Both the position numbers and the translations under genes were made by a program. A DNA stretch of 23,721 nucleotides from CAVIQK01 sp964613035 (GTDB taxonomy: Bacteria; Bacillota; Clostridia; Christensenellales; DTU072), in assembly GCA_964613035.1 (NCBI GenBank), contig CAZTFQ010000022.1, positions 1 to 23,721 on the forward strand, given 5' to 3'. Shown here piece after piece: positions 7,625 to 15,298 of the stretch. The notes beneath the pieces are model-generated. The model saw only the letters and a program-made list of their open reading frames with translations. It did no database searches and was not told where the DNA came from. Numbering within the stretch: the first letter of the stretch is position 1; each line of letters opens with the position of its first letter.

Positions 7625-8998
7625 TTATTCTTTATTCTCCGCGGGGTGGTCGTTTTCGGATTCTTTTTCGTCCTTCTCGTCTTTTTCAAACCATTTACGC
7701 TTTTTAGGTTCTTCTTCCTCGGGAGGATTGACTGTAACTTTAACGGAGACGATTCTTCTCGTAGTCGCTTTGTCCACGGTGACGGTGAGGTTGAGGTAGT
7801 CGAAGCTCTGATGTTTTTTAGGGATATTGCCCAATTGCTCCGTTACCCAGCCGCTGACGGTCTGGCTGTCGAATTTTTCCGTTTCCGACTCGTCTATGCC
7901 GAAGTATTCGAAGAATTTATCCAGCTCTACTCTGGCGTCCACGAGATAAGTTGCGTCGGTGAGCTGATTGAAGTAATTGATTATTTCGTCGTGCTCGTCC
8001 CAGATTTCGCCGACGAGTTCCTCGAGAATATCCTCGAGAGTGACTATGCCGAGCGTTCCGCCGTACTCGTCCACGACCACCGCCATATGCACGCGTTGCT
8101 TCTGCATACTCTTAAGGAGTACGGATATCTTCATATGTTCCGTGGCGATGGCGACGGGGGTGACGTAGCCGGAGATGTTTTTCTCGCCCTTTTCGAGAGC
8201 CGTGAAGAAGTCTATATTGTGGATCATACCGATGATGCCGTCGATAGAACCTTTATACACGGGCATACGCGAGAAGTTGTACTCGAGGAACATCGCCTTG
8301 ATCTTCTCCATGGGCATATCCACGGGGATGGCTATGACGGATATTCTCGGTACGAAAACGTCGCCGACCTCGGCTTCGTTAAACTCTATCGCGCCCGATA
8401 TGAGGTCTCTCTCCTCGACATCCAGCGCACCGCCTTCCTGCGCCTCTTCGACCATAGACAGGAGCTCTTCTTCAGTAATGACGTCATCCTTTTTTTCTTT
8501 GAATATTTTTTTAAGAACCCACTTCAGTCCCGCGAAGATAATCGTAATAGGGTAGAGGATGAAGGATATGATTCTGATAGGATATCCGAAAATCATCGTC
8601 AGAGTCTCGGCGTTTTCTTTGGCAATCATTTTAGGCGTGATCTCACCGAAGGTCAGCACGATGACCGTAGAGACCGCGACGGAGACGATACCGCTGACGG
8701 CGGCATTGGGGATGACTGTCTCGAAGATGTTGTTGAACAATACCGACATCGTGATGTTGACGATGTTGTTGCCTACGAGAATGGTAGACAGCAGGTTGTC
8801 GAAGTTGTTCGTGAGGTCGAGAGCGTTTTGAGCGGCTTTGGAACCGTCTTGAGCTTTAAGTTTTAATTTGGTTTTGTTTACCGATGTGAATGCCGTCTCC
8901 GTTGCGGAAAAAAACGCCGAAAACAGCACCAGAAAAAAGATAAAAACCGACGACAAAACTATACTGCCGGGGTCGGGGTCTAAAGATTGAGTATCCAT
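7625..8998 (-). CDS. HlyC/CorC family (CNNM/DUF21-CBS) membrane protein
   Basis: This 457-aa protein has the standard order of the family. It starts with an N-terminal DUF21/CNNM membrane domain (about residues 10-170; SAFFSATETAFTSVN, TFGEITPKMIAKE), followed by a CBS-domain pair (about 205-330; VFVPRISVIAIP, VVVDEYGGTLGIVTLEDILEELVGEI). A CorC_HlyC domain follows (about 345-430) and the tail is charged Lys/Glu-rich. CNNM/CorC proteins are linked to Mg2+ (and Co2+) efflux, with the CBS pair sensing nucleotide; the old haemolysin name is misleading. The start at 8998 has AGAAGGAG about 5 nt upstream. It is transcribed alone and diverges from the cysteine synthase gene. The substrate cannot be told from sequence alone. 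Confidence 0.93.
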   Translation of the reverse strand: MDTQSLDPDPGSIVLSSVFIFFLVLFSAFFSATETAFTSVNKTKLKLKAQDGSKAAQNALDLTNNFDNLLSTILVGNNIVNITMSVLFNNIFETVIPNAAVSGIVSVAVSTVIVLTFGEITPKMIAKENAETLTMIFGYPIRIISFILYPITIIFAGLKWVLKKIFKEKKDDVITEEELLSMVEEAQEGGALDVEERDLISGAIEFNEAEVGDVFVPRISVIAIPVDMPMEKIKAMFLEYNFSRMPVYKGSIDGIIGMIHNIDFFTALEKGEKNISGYVTPVAIATEHMKISVLLKSMQKQRVHMAVVVDEYGGTLGIVTLEDILEELVGEIWDEHDEIINYFNQLTDATYLVDARVELDKFFEYFGIDESETEKFDSQTVSGWVTEQLGNIPKKHQSFDYLNLTVTVDKATTRRIVSVKVTVNPPEEEEPKKRKWFEKDEKDEKESENDHPAENKE

Positions 8999-9030
8999 AG
9001 CTCTCCTTCTTATTAATAATTATTGCTCAT

Positions 9031-9059
9031 ATTCTAGCATAAGAACGGTCGGATGTAAA
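9031..9059 (-). promoter_or_regulatory. Promoter of the HlyC/CorC gene
   Basis: On the minus strand TTTACA (9059-9054), a 17-nt spacer and TAGAAT (9036-9031) precede the start by about 32 nt. I see no equally good promoter for the divergent cysteine synthase; a weak TATGAT at 9086-9091 is the best candidate. Confidence 0.65.
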
Positions 9060-9128
9060 TAAGTTTAATAAAAATTATACGTCTTTATGATACCTTGACG
9101 GGTATTTAACGGGGACGACGGAGGTAAT

Positions 9129-10052
9129 ATGGTATATCGCTCGATAACGGAGCTCATAGGAAGGACTCCGACGATGGAGTTGTGCGGACTGGAAGAGACG
9201 ATAGGCGCGGAGGCGAGATTGCTGGTGAAAATAGAGAGCTTCAACCCGAGCGGTTCTTCTAAGGATAGGACGGTAAAGTATATGATTGACGACGCAGAGA
9301 GACGAGGAATCCTTTCTAAGGGCTCTACGATAGTGGAGCCTACTTCCGGTAATACGGGGATAGCTCTGTCCGCTATATGCGCGGTCAGGGGATATAAAGC
9401 CGTCATCGTTATGCCCGATACCGCTTCAGAGGAGCGGAAAGCAATTATAGAAGCCTACGGCGGAGAGGTCGTCTCGGTAGACGGCAGACAGGGGATGAAA
9501 GCCGCGATAAAAGTCGCGAAAAAAATCGCTTCCGAGAGGAATGTGTTTATGCCGATGCAATTCGAAAACTTTTCCAACGTCGACGCTCATTATTACGGCA
9601 CAGGCGCGGAGATATACGCGGATACGGACGGAAAAATAGATATGCTGATTGTCGGAGTGGGTACGGGAGGCACGATAAGCGGCGTCGGCAGATATCTCAA
9701 GGAGAGACTCCCCGATATAGAGGTGGTGGCGGTAGAACCGTCCGAATCGCCCGTTTTGTCGGGAGGCGTTGCCTCGGCGCACGGGATAGAAGGAATAGGA
9801 GCGGGATTTATTCCGCCGATTTTGGACGCCGCGGCGTACGACGAGGTAGAAACCGTATCTACCGAGGAAGCGATTTCGGCAGCCAGAACCGTAGCGAAAA
9901 CGGACGGACTTTTTATAGGAATTTCTTCGGGAGCAGTGCTGTCCGTCGCAATAAAAAGAGGGCGGATGCCCTCTATGAAAAACAAAACGATAATAGCGAT
10001 TTTGCCCGACGGAGGAGAGAAATATCTCTCCACGTCGCTGTACTCGACTTAA
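9129..10052 (+). CDS. cysK: Cysteine synthase (PLP-dependent O-acetylserine sulfhydrylase type)
   Basis: The 307-aa enzyme is predicted to make cysteine from O-acetylserine and sulfide in the cytoplasm. FNPSGSSKDR (38-47) carries the PLP-binding Lys45. TSGNTG (72-77) is the substrate carboxylate loop, and GTGGTISG (178-185) binds the PLP phosphate. FIGISSGA and LPDGGEKYLST close the domain. Length matches CysK/CysM. At the LPD(S/T)GE position, where Ser or Thr usually contacts the PLP ring nitrogen, a Gly is seen. This variant occurs in some CysM-like enzymes, so the acceptor could differ (O-phosphoserine, or another sulfur donor). The ATG at 9129 has GGAGG 4-5 nt upstream. The gene ends convergently with the alcohol dehydrogenase, the two stop codons sharing TTAA. 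No cysE or sulfate genes lie nearby. Confidence 0.9.
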   Translation: MVYRSITELIGRTPTMELCGLEETIGAEARLLVKIESFNPSGSSKDRTVKYMIDDAERRGILSKGSTIVEPTSGNTGIALSAICAVRGYKAVIVMPDTASEERKAIIEAYGGEVVSVDGRQGMKAAIKVAKKIASERNVFMPMQFENFSNVDAHYYGTGAEIYADTDGKIDMLIVGVGTGGTISGVGRYLKERLPDIEVVAVEPSESPVLSGGVASAHGIEGIGAGFIPPILDAAAYDEVETVSTEEAISAARTVAKTDGLFIGISSGAVLSVAIKRGRMPSMKNKTIIAILPDGGEKYLSTSLYST

Positions 10053-11254
10053 CGCAGAATGAGTTTTCTATATATTTCTTTAAGTTCTTCTTTGCCCATG
10101 ATTTTCGGGACGGGATAGAGCGGATTGCCTTCCTTTTCCGCATAAGTAGCCATTTCGTCGATGTCTTCTTCTTTAATCATGTCGAAGCCTTCGGGAATAT
10201 TCATTTTGCGGTTGAGATCTCTTATCCATTCTATATACTTGGCGGCTTTTTCCTCTACGCTGTCGCCGTCCTCGGTTATGCGGACGAGGTCGGCGAGTTC
10301 TGCAAGCTTTTTGTGTGCCTTCTTTCCGTAGGCCTCGAAAACGTACGGCATTATGACGGCATTGGCGAGACCGTGAGCGACGTGGTATTTGCCGCCCAGA
10401 CTGTGAGCTATGGCGTGTACGTAACCGACGTAGGCTCTGGTGAAAGCCAGCCCCGCCTGATAGGACGCCTTTTGCATATTTTCTCTGGCTTCCAAATCCT
10501 GACCGTTTTCATACGCCTTGAGGAGATTTTCGGAGATGAGTACGATAGACTCTTTTGCGTTGCGTTTTGTAGAAGGAACGTTTTCCCACCCGAGATACGC
10601 TTCCGTCGCGTGGCATAACGCGTCCATACCGGTAGTGGAAGTGATGTGCTTGGGAAGTCCCGCGGTCAAAAGGGGATCGAGCACCGCGAAATACGGAATG
10701 AGAGACGGATCGTTGATCGCGTATTTATGACTGGTAACAGGATCTGTTACTACACACGCCAGAGTCGTTTCGCTGCCCGTGCCGCTGGTCGTGGGTACGG
10801 CGTACAGCGGAGGGAGTTTTCTCATAACTTTGAGGATGCCGCCCATTTTACTCAGAGGCTTGTCGGGACGAGCTACTCTAGCGCCGACTCCCTTGGCGCA
10901 ATCCATGGGAGAGCCGCCTCCGACTGCGATGATCGCTCGGCAATTGCCTTTTTTATACAGCGCGAGAGCCGCTTCTATGTTGTCTACGGTAGGATTGGGG
11001 ACGACTTCGTCGTAGAGTTCGTAATGCACCTTTTCGTTATCGAGTGCGGAAAAAAGTCCGTCCAGCATATGTAATCCCATCAGACCCTTGTCGGTCACGA
11101 TGAGTACGGAATCTATGCCGTCGTCTTTAATTTTGGAAGGAAGATTGTTGAAGCTGCCTTTGCCTTTAATAAGTTTCGGCTCTCTCCAGGGCATAAAAAA
11201 TTCTCCGACGTAGATAGCCAGCTGATACAGTCTGCATAAAAAAACGTTTTTCAT
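10049..11254 (-). CDS. Iron-containing alcohol dehydrogenase
   Basis: This 401-aa oxidoreductase belongs to the group III Fe-ADH family, which interconverts alcohols and aldehydes or ketones with NAD(P)H. GGGSPMD (112-118) is the dinucleotide-binding loop and TTSGTGSE (155-162) the conserved family stretch. The metal ligands Asp211, His215, His280 and His294 fit the FucO-type spacing, with His284 also conserved (DALCH; VHAIAHSLGG; VAHG). The ATG at 11254 has AAGGAG 6 nt upstream. An extra 20 or so residues precede MPWREPKLI, but the ribosome site supports the longer start. It lies 48 nt downstream of the TetR gene on the same strand and may be under its control. Physiological substrate is not identifiable; fermentation of short-chain aldehydes is a fair guess. 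Confidence 0.92.
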   Translation of the reverse strand: MKNVFLCRLYQLAIYVGEFFMPWREPKLIKGKGSFNNLPSKIKDDGIDSVLIVTDKGLMGLHMLDGLFSALDNEKVHYELYDEVVPNPTVDNIEAALALYKKGNCRAIIAVGGGSPMDCAKGVGARVARPDKPLSKMGGILKVMRKLPPLYAVPTTSGTGSETTLACVVTDPVTSHKYAINDPSLIPYFAVLDPLLTAGLPKHITSTTGMDALCHATEAYLGWENVPSTKRNAKESIVLISENLLKAYENGQDLEARENMQKASYQAGLAFTRAYVGYVHAIAHSLGGKYHVAHGLANAVIMPYVFEAYGKKAHKKLAELADLVRITEDGDSVEEKAAKYIEWIRDLNRKMNIPEGFDMIKEEDIDEMATYAEKEGNPLYPVPKIMGKEELKEIYRKLILR

Positions 11255-11302
11255 AATATCTCCTTATATGCCGAATTTGTTTTAAGAAATTTAGAGAAAG
11301 CT

Positions 11303-11902
11303 TTAGCGGAACAGGTCCACGACCATCTTCGTTACCAGCTCTCTCATTGCGTCGTAATCCAGATATTGATGTTTGTCGTAGACGCACTCGTGAGAAAAGG
11401 ACTGGATCGCGTTCATCGCCAGATGTACTCTTTCTTCCGTATTGTCGCGATTGTAGCCGAGCTCTCTCAGCTTGTCCGCGATAGAACGCGTTATGGAATC
11501 TTCCAGTGCCAAAAACTCCTTGTTGACGTCCTCGTCGGACACCGCCAGAGCGTGAAGAGTATTGTGCAGATGAGCGTTGCGTTTGTGTGAAGATATCGCT
11601 TTGTCTATGAAAAGAGGCACCCACTTTTCCATATCGATAGGAGCGGTAAGGGTATCTACTAATCGGATTATGGGAGCCGAAACTTCGTCTATATATATTT
11701 TTAACACATATAGAAGTATGTCTCTCTTATCCTTGAAATAGGAGTAGATTATCCCGGTGGACACGCCCGCGCGCTTGGCTATCTCGGAGGTGTTGGTGGA
11801 ATAATATCCTATCTCCGAAAAAACTTCGTAGCTGGCACGGATGATTTTATTCTTTTTTTCTGTGGAGCGCTCCTGTTGAGGCTGTCTGATTTCGTTTTTC
11901 AT
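11303..11902 (-). CDS. TetR/AcrR family transcriptional regulator
   Basis: The 199-aa protein has the N-terminal TetR helix-turn-helix (about residues 17-62; IIRASYEVFSEIGYYSTNTSEIAKRAGVSTGIIYSYFKDKRDIL). A helical ligand-binding/dimerisation domain follows that cannot be matched to a ligand. It sits upstream of the Fe-ADH gene in the same direction and divergent from the feo operon, so either could be its target. The start at 11902 has no Shine-Dalgarno: only an AT-rich 8 nt separates it from a perfect TATAAT. Transcription would therefore begin at or next to the ATG, implying a leaderless mRNA. No other in-frame start fits the domain. Confidence 0.9.
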   Translation of the reverse strand: MKNEIRQPQQERSTEKKNKIIRASYEVFSEIGYYSTNTSEIAKRAGVSTGIIYSYFKDKRDILLYVLKIYIDEVSAPIIRLVDTLTAPIDMEKWVPLFIDKAISSHKRNAHLHNTLHALAVSDEDVNKEFLALEDSITRSIADKLRELGYNRDNTEERVHLAMNAIQSFSHECVYDKHQYLDYDAMRELVTKMVVDLFR

Positions 11903-11910
11903 ATCTATAT

Positions 11911-11931
11911 ATTATATCATTTATCGATAAA
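11911..11931 (-). promoter_or_regulatory. Extended -10 promoter of the TetR gene with an overlapping palindrome
   Basis: On the minus strand TGATATAAT (11919-11911) is an extended -10 ending 8 nt before the ATG. A perfect 12-bp palindrome TTTATCGATAAA (11920-11931) lies directly upstream in the spacer. A dyad there fits autorepression by TetR, though that is inferred. No good -35 is seen, as usual for extended -10 promoters. Confidence 0.55.
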
Positions 11932-11966
11932 AATCAATAATAAAGGCAGTTTTTGAAAAATTTTTT

Positions 11967-11984
11967 GAATGTGACAAAATATTC
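11967..11984. promoter_or_regulatory. GAAT-N10-ATTC dyad, upstream copy
   Basis: The site reads GAATGTGACAAAATATTC and lies 11 nt before the feo -35. A second site of the same form is at 12033-12050. Together they bracket the feo promoter, the layout of a looping or cooperative repressor. Fur or the neighbouring TetR protein are the candidates. Confidence 0.4.
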
Positions 11985-11995
11985 ATATTTTTTGC

Positions 11996-12024
11996 TTGAC
12001 AAGCATTTCTATTGATGATACCAT
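11996..12024 (+). promoter_or_regulatory. Promoter of the feo operon
   Basis: Consensus TTGACA at 11996-12001 is followed after 17 nt by TACCAT at 12019-12024. The weak -10 is common in regulated promoters. The predicted start of transcription (about 12031) abuts the dyad at 12033-12050. Confidence 0.65.
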
Positions 12025-12032
12025 ACTAATGC

Positions 12033-12050
12033 GAATATGAAATATCATTC
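12033..12050. promoter_or_regulatory. GAAT-N10-ATTC dyad overlapping the feo transcription start
   Basis: GAATATGAAATATCATTC is placed at about +2 to +20, where a bound repressor would block transcription. Its complement contains AATGATA, the core of Fur boxes, but the rest fits the Fur consensus poorly. Confidence 0.45.
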
Positions 12051-12070
12051 ACATTACAAGGAGATTAAAA

Positions 12071-12283
12071 ATGCCGATAGTAATTGCACCGCACAACGTA
12101 GGTCTCAAGGTAGTAAGGATAGCCGCGGACGAAGCTCTCAAGAAGCATCTGGAGAGTCTCGGAATAACGGTCAACAGCGAGCTCGTCGTACTCAGCAGCA
12201 GCGGCGGAGCGGTGGTGTGTAAGATAAAAGACGGCAGAGTCGCGCTCGATCGCAACCTGTCCACAAAAATATTCGTAGCGTAA
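12071..12283 (+). CDS. feoA: FeoA domain protein (first copy)
   Basis: The 70-aa protein is a small SH3-like beta-barrel of the FeoA type, a cytoplasmic accessory that is thought to modulate FeoB. It has the family pattern (VRIAADEALKKHLESLGITVNSELVVLSSSGGAVVCKIKDGRVALDRNLS split over the barrel), with the terminal residues (ALDRNLSTKIFV) matching the FeoA end. AAGGAG lies 8 nt before the ATG. It is first in the feo operon, 30 nt before a second FeoA gene. It is less typical than the second copy and may have a separate role. Confidence 0.85.
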   Translation: MPIVIAPHNVGLKVVRIAADEALKKHLESLGITVNSELVVLSSSGGAVVCKIKDGRVALDRNLSTKIFVA

Positions 12284-12313
12284 TTGAGTAAATTATTATA
12301 AGGAGATACATAT

Positions 12314-12547
12314 ATGCAAAAGACTTTGAATTTATTTAACGTCGGCGAAGAGGGCGTCGTAAGAGCCGTAGTCGGCGAGGGTAAAATCAAAAGACGTCTC
12401 TTCGATATGGGTATAACCCCGGGAGCGGACGTCAGAATGCGTAAGAAGGCACCTCTGGGCGACCCTATAGAGATAACTATAAGGGGATACGAGTTGACCT
12501 TGCGCAAGACCGAGGCGGAATGCGTCACGATGGAGGTAGCCGAATAA
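12314..12547 (+). CDS. feoA: FeoA domain protein (second copy)
   Basis: This 77-aa FeoA is the more canonical copy: IKRRLFDMGITPGADVRMRKKAPLG is the family signature, followed by DPIEITIRGYELTLRKTEAE. It is predicted to bind the cytoplasmic G domain of FeoB. AAGGAGAT lies before the ATG. Its stop overlaps the FeoB start by one base (TAATG), so the two are translationally coupled. Twin FeoA genes before FeoB are known in Clostridia and allow a heteromeric complex. Confidence 0.92.
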   Translation: MQKTLNLFNVGEEGVVRAVVGEGKIKRRLFDMGITPGADVRMRKKAPLGDPIEITIRGYELTLRKTEAECVTMEVAE

Positions 12548-14976
12548 TGAAAAGATTCGCTTTAGCCGGCAATCCCAATTGCGGCAAAACCACACTTTTT
12601 AACACTTTGACGGGTTCTACCGCCCACGTGGGCAACTGGCCCGGCGTAACCGTCGACAAAAAGGACGGCGTATATAAGAAGTGCGAGCAACCCGTGGCGA
12701 TTATTGACCTACCGGGTATATACTCTCTCTCCCCGTACACCCCGGAAGAAGTTATCGCGCGTAATTATATATTGGAAGAGAAGCCCGACTGCGTCATCAA
12801 TATAGTGGACGCGACCAATCTCGAGCGTAACCTCTATCTGACCACTCAGCTGACAGAGATAGACGTGCCCGTAGTCGTCGCTCTCAATATGATGGACGCC
12901 GTAGAAAAACAAGGCGACAAAATCGACGCCAAGGAGCTGGAAGACAAGCTCGGAGTCCCCGTAGTGGCTATATCCGCTTTGAGAGAAAAGGGACTCAAAG
13001 AGCTGATGGACAGAGCTTATGAAGTCAGCGGCAAGGAGCGTAAAGGAGTTACCGTATTAGAGAACTCCGCCATAGCGCACCTCATAAAGGACGTCAAGAT
13101 AGCCCTTGCCGGGCAAAACGTCGACAATCCGCTCTTCCATGCGGTCAAATTGGTAGAAAACGACAGCATAGAAGTAGAGATGCACAGCGACACCGTAAAA
13201 ATGGTGGACGAGTTTAAGGAGACGTTCGAGGACGAGATTTTCGGAGACGACTTCGAAGCGCTGGTAGCCGACGCGAGATATAAGTATATTTCCAAGCACT
13301 TCGCGCCCGCCCTTAAGCGTAAGAACAAGGAAAAGTTTTCGATGACCAAGTCGGATAAGGTCGACAAGGTCTTGACTCATAAATGGTGGGGCATACCGAT
13401 ATTCCTCGTGGTACTCTTCCTGATATTCCACCTCACTTTCTCGGAAAATTTCCTCTTCCTCAATGGCTTCAATGACAATCAGGCTTGGATGCCCTCTCTG
13501 TCCGAAAACGACGCTTTCCTCATTAAAGACGACGACGGCAACGTCGCGTGGGAGCTGGACGAAGAAGGTAATCCCGTCCAGGAAATCGACGAGGACAACA
13601 ATCCCGTTTTCGACGAAGAAGGCAATCCCGTCTACGTGCCCGAGGGACTTACGTACGGTGCCAGATGGCTGGCGACGATCTATGACGGAACTCTCTACAG
13701 CCCCGGCGTAGTCATCAATAATATCTGGAACGATATGATAGTAGGCGAGCTCGCAGGACTGCTTCAGGGAGCTATAGAAAACAGCGGAATGGCGTCCTGG
13801 GCGGTAGGTCTCATCAACAACGGTATCATAGACGGTTTGACCGCGGTACTGTCCTTCCTGCCTCCGATACTCGTTCTGTTCCTATTCTTCTCGATACTGG
13901 AAGATTCCGGATATATGGCGCGTATAGCATTCATTCTGGACAGAGCTTTCCGAAAATTCGGTCTGTCGGGCAGATCCTTCATGCCGATGATAATGGGATT
14001 CGGTTGTTCCGTCCCCGCTATGCTCAATACTCGTACGCTTGCCGACGACAAAGAGCGTACCGCCACGATAAGAGTCATTCCTTTCTTCTCCTGCGGAGCC
14101 AAGCTCCCTATCCTCACGGCGGTAGCCGGCGCGATAGTGGCAAGCATGGGCGTAGGCAGCGCGGACGCGATTACTTTCGGTATGTACGTACTGGGTATCG
14201 CCGTAGCCATCGTCTCGGTCCTCCTGATGAGAGGCACTACCTTAAAAGGCGAAACGCCCCCCTTCATTATGGAACTGCCCGCATATCACCTGCCTCAGTT
14301 TAAGAACCTGATGGCACACCTGTGGGACAAAACCAAGCACTACGTGAAGAAAGCGTTTACGATTATTCTCGCTTCGACCATCGTCATCTGGGTACTTTCA
14401 CACTTCTCCTTCAATTGGACGTACCTGGAGGACGAGCGGGTCAACGAGAGTATCCTCGCGGGTATCAGTATGCTCTTCCAGCCGCTGTTCACACCCTTAG
14501 GATTCGGCAGTCAGCTGGGTGAATACGGATGGGTCTTCGTAGTAGCGGCGGTAACGGGCTTGATTGCCAAAGAAAACGTTATCGCGACGTTCGGAACTCT
14601 GGCGGCTTGTCTTGCGGCAACCGTACCGGGACTGGGCGCGTTCAACGTCGCCGCAGAGAGCGGTATCCCCGCCGTCAGAGCCATGATAGAGGCTACAGGC
14701 ATAGGAGTCCCCGGACTCATCGCGTTCATCGCGTTCAATATGACCACCATACCTTGCTTCGCCGCGGTAGCTACCGCAAAAGGCGAGTTAAGCTCCAAGA
14801 AGCGCTTCAACGGAACTCTTGTGTTCTGGCTCAGTTCTTCGTATATAGTTGCCACGATGGTCTATACTATCGGCAGCTGGTGGTGGACTTGCTTCATCTG
14901 GGCGGCAATAGTGGCAGCCGTAACCGCAGGTGTCATCCTCTGGAACAAGAAGCAGTCGGCTAAAGGAGCTCTCTAA
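12547..14976 (+). CDS. feoB: Ferrous iron transport protein B
   Basis: The 809-aa GTP-gated Fe2+ importer sits in the cytoplasmic membrane. The N-terminal G domain shows G1 GNPNCGKTT (8-16), G3 DLPG (54-57) and G4 NMMD (114-117), then a helical GDI region to about 270. The transmembrane part begins at about 283 and includes the two Gate regions (FLPPILVLFLFFSILEDSGYMAR and similar). The start was set at 12547 rather than the upstream GTG at 12520, because the G domain begins at once and GGAGG lies 11 nt before. Between the first membrane helix and the rest is an extra loop (about 306-370) with repeated DEEGNPV-like acidic units, which should lie outside the cell. The gene overlaps both neighbours by one base (TAATG at each end). 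Confidence 0.97.
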   Translation: MKRFALAGNPNCGKTTLFNTLTGSTAHVGNWPGVTVDKKDGVYKKCEQPVAIIDLPGIYSLSPYTPEEVIARNYILEEKPDCVINIVDATNLERNLYLTTQLTEIDVPVVVALNMMDAVEKQGDKIDAKELEDKLGVPVVAISALREKGLKELMDRAYEVSGKERKGVTVLENSAIAHLIKDVKIALAGQNVDNPLFHAVKLVENDSIEVEMHSDTVKMVDEFKETFEDEIFGDDFEALVADARYKYISKHFAPALKRKNKEKFSMTKSDKVDKVLTHKWWGIPIFLVVLFLIFHLTFSENFLFLNGFNDNQAWMPSLSENDAFLIKDDDGNVAWELDEEGNPVQEIDEDNNPVFDEEGNPVYVPEGLTYGARWLATIYDGTLYSPGVVINNIWNDMIVGELAGLLQGAIENSGMASWAVGLINNGIIDGLTAVLSFLPPILVLFLFFSILEDSGYMARIAFILDRAFRKFGLSGRSFMPMIMGFGCSVPAMLNTRTLADDKERTATIRVIPFFSCGAKLPILTAVAGAIVASMGVGSADAITFGMYVLGIAVAIVSVLLMRGTTLKGETPPFIMELPAYHLPQFKNLMAHLWDKTKHYVKKAFTIILASTIVIWVLSHFSFNWTYLEDERVNESILAGISMLFQPLFTPLGFGSQLGEYGWVFVVAAVTGLIAKENVIATFGTLAACLAATVPGLGAFNVAAESGIPAVRAMIEATGIGVPGLIAFIAFNMTTIPCFAAVATAKGELSSKKRFNGTLVFWLSSSYIVATMVYTIGSWWWTCFIWAAIVAAVTAGVILWNKKQSAKGAL

Positions 14977-15146
14977 TGGGTCCCTGGGAAATAGTACTCA
15001 TCGTAGCCTGCGCATTGATAGTCGTAGGCGTGATAACGGCAGCGATAATCAGGAAGAAAAAGGGCAAGTCGTCTTGCGGATGCGATTGCTCGTCTTGCCC
15101 CGGGTGCTCTTCCTGTCACGTCAACGAAAAGACTACCGACAAATAG
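14976..15146 (+). CDS. FeoB-associated Cys-rich membrane protein
   Basis: This 56-aa protein has one N-terminal membrane helix (about residues 4-25), a basic stop-transfer stretch (RKKKGK) and a Cys-rich tail. The tail contains CGCDCSSCPGCSSCH, with Cys at 34, 36, 38, 41, 44 and 47 and His at 48. It matches the small FeoB-associated Cys-rich membrane family found after feoB in Firmicutes. The charge pattern puts the tail in the cytoplasm, where it could receive Fe2+ from FeoB. Its ATG overlaps the FeoB stop (TAATG), and a terminator follows. Function of the family is not established; a metal relay is inferred. Confidence 0.88.
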   Translation: MGPWEIVLIVACALIVVGVITAAIIRKKKGKSSCGCDCSSCPGCSSCHVNEKTTDK

Positions 15147-15165
15147 TCGAAAAGTAATCACACAT

Positions 15166-15203
15166 AAAATATCTGTCCTTAACGCGAGGGCAGATATTTT
15201 TTT
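15166..15203 (+). terminator. Intrinsic terminator of the feo operon
   Basis: AAAATATCTGTCCT (15166-15179) pairs with AGGGCAGATATTTT (15187-15200), with one G-T wobble, and is followed by further Ts. Confidence 0.9.
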
Positions 15204-15216
15204 GTTGTGAAAATCG

Positions 15217-15245
15217 TTGACAAACAACTAAGGGAAGCATATACT
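15217..15245 (+). promoter_or_regulatory. Promoter of the Zn/Cd efflux operon
   Basis: TTGACA (15217-15222), a 17-nt spacer and TATACT (15240-15245) form a near-consensus promoter. The ArsR-type operator begins 7 nt after the -10. Confidence 0.85.
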
Positions 15246-15252
15246 GATAACA

Positions 15253-15270
15253 GTTGAACAATTGTTCAAC
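15253..15270. promoter_or_regulatory. ArsR/SmtB-type operator, perfect 18-bp palindrome
   Basis: GTTGAACAATTGTTCAAC is a perfect inverted repeat covering the predicted transcription start. It contains the TTGAAC/GTTCAA half-sites typical of SmtB/CzrA/CadC-type repressors. The encoded sensor 29 nt downstream is the obvious ligand, so the operon is likely metal-derepressed. Confidence 0.85.
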
Positions 15271-15298
15271 CGTAAACCGAAAAAGAGAGGTAAAGATT

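Noticed and set aside
7646..8866. 406-aa open frame antisense to the HlyC/CorC gene
   Set aside because: It mirrors a gene with clear family domains, its residues are D/R/V-rich nonsense typical of the complementary strand, and it lacks a ribosome site and any motif.
12520..12546. Upstream GTG start for FeoB
   Set aside because: It adds nine residues ahead of the G domain, and the TAATG overlap with GGAGG supports 12547.
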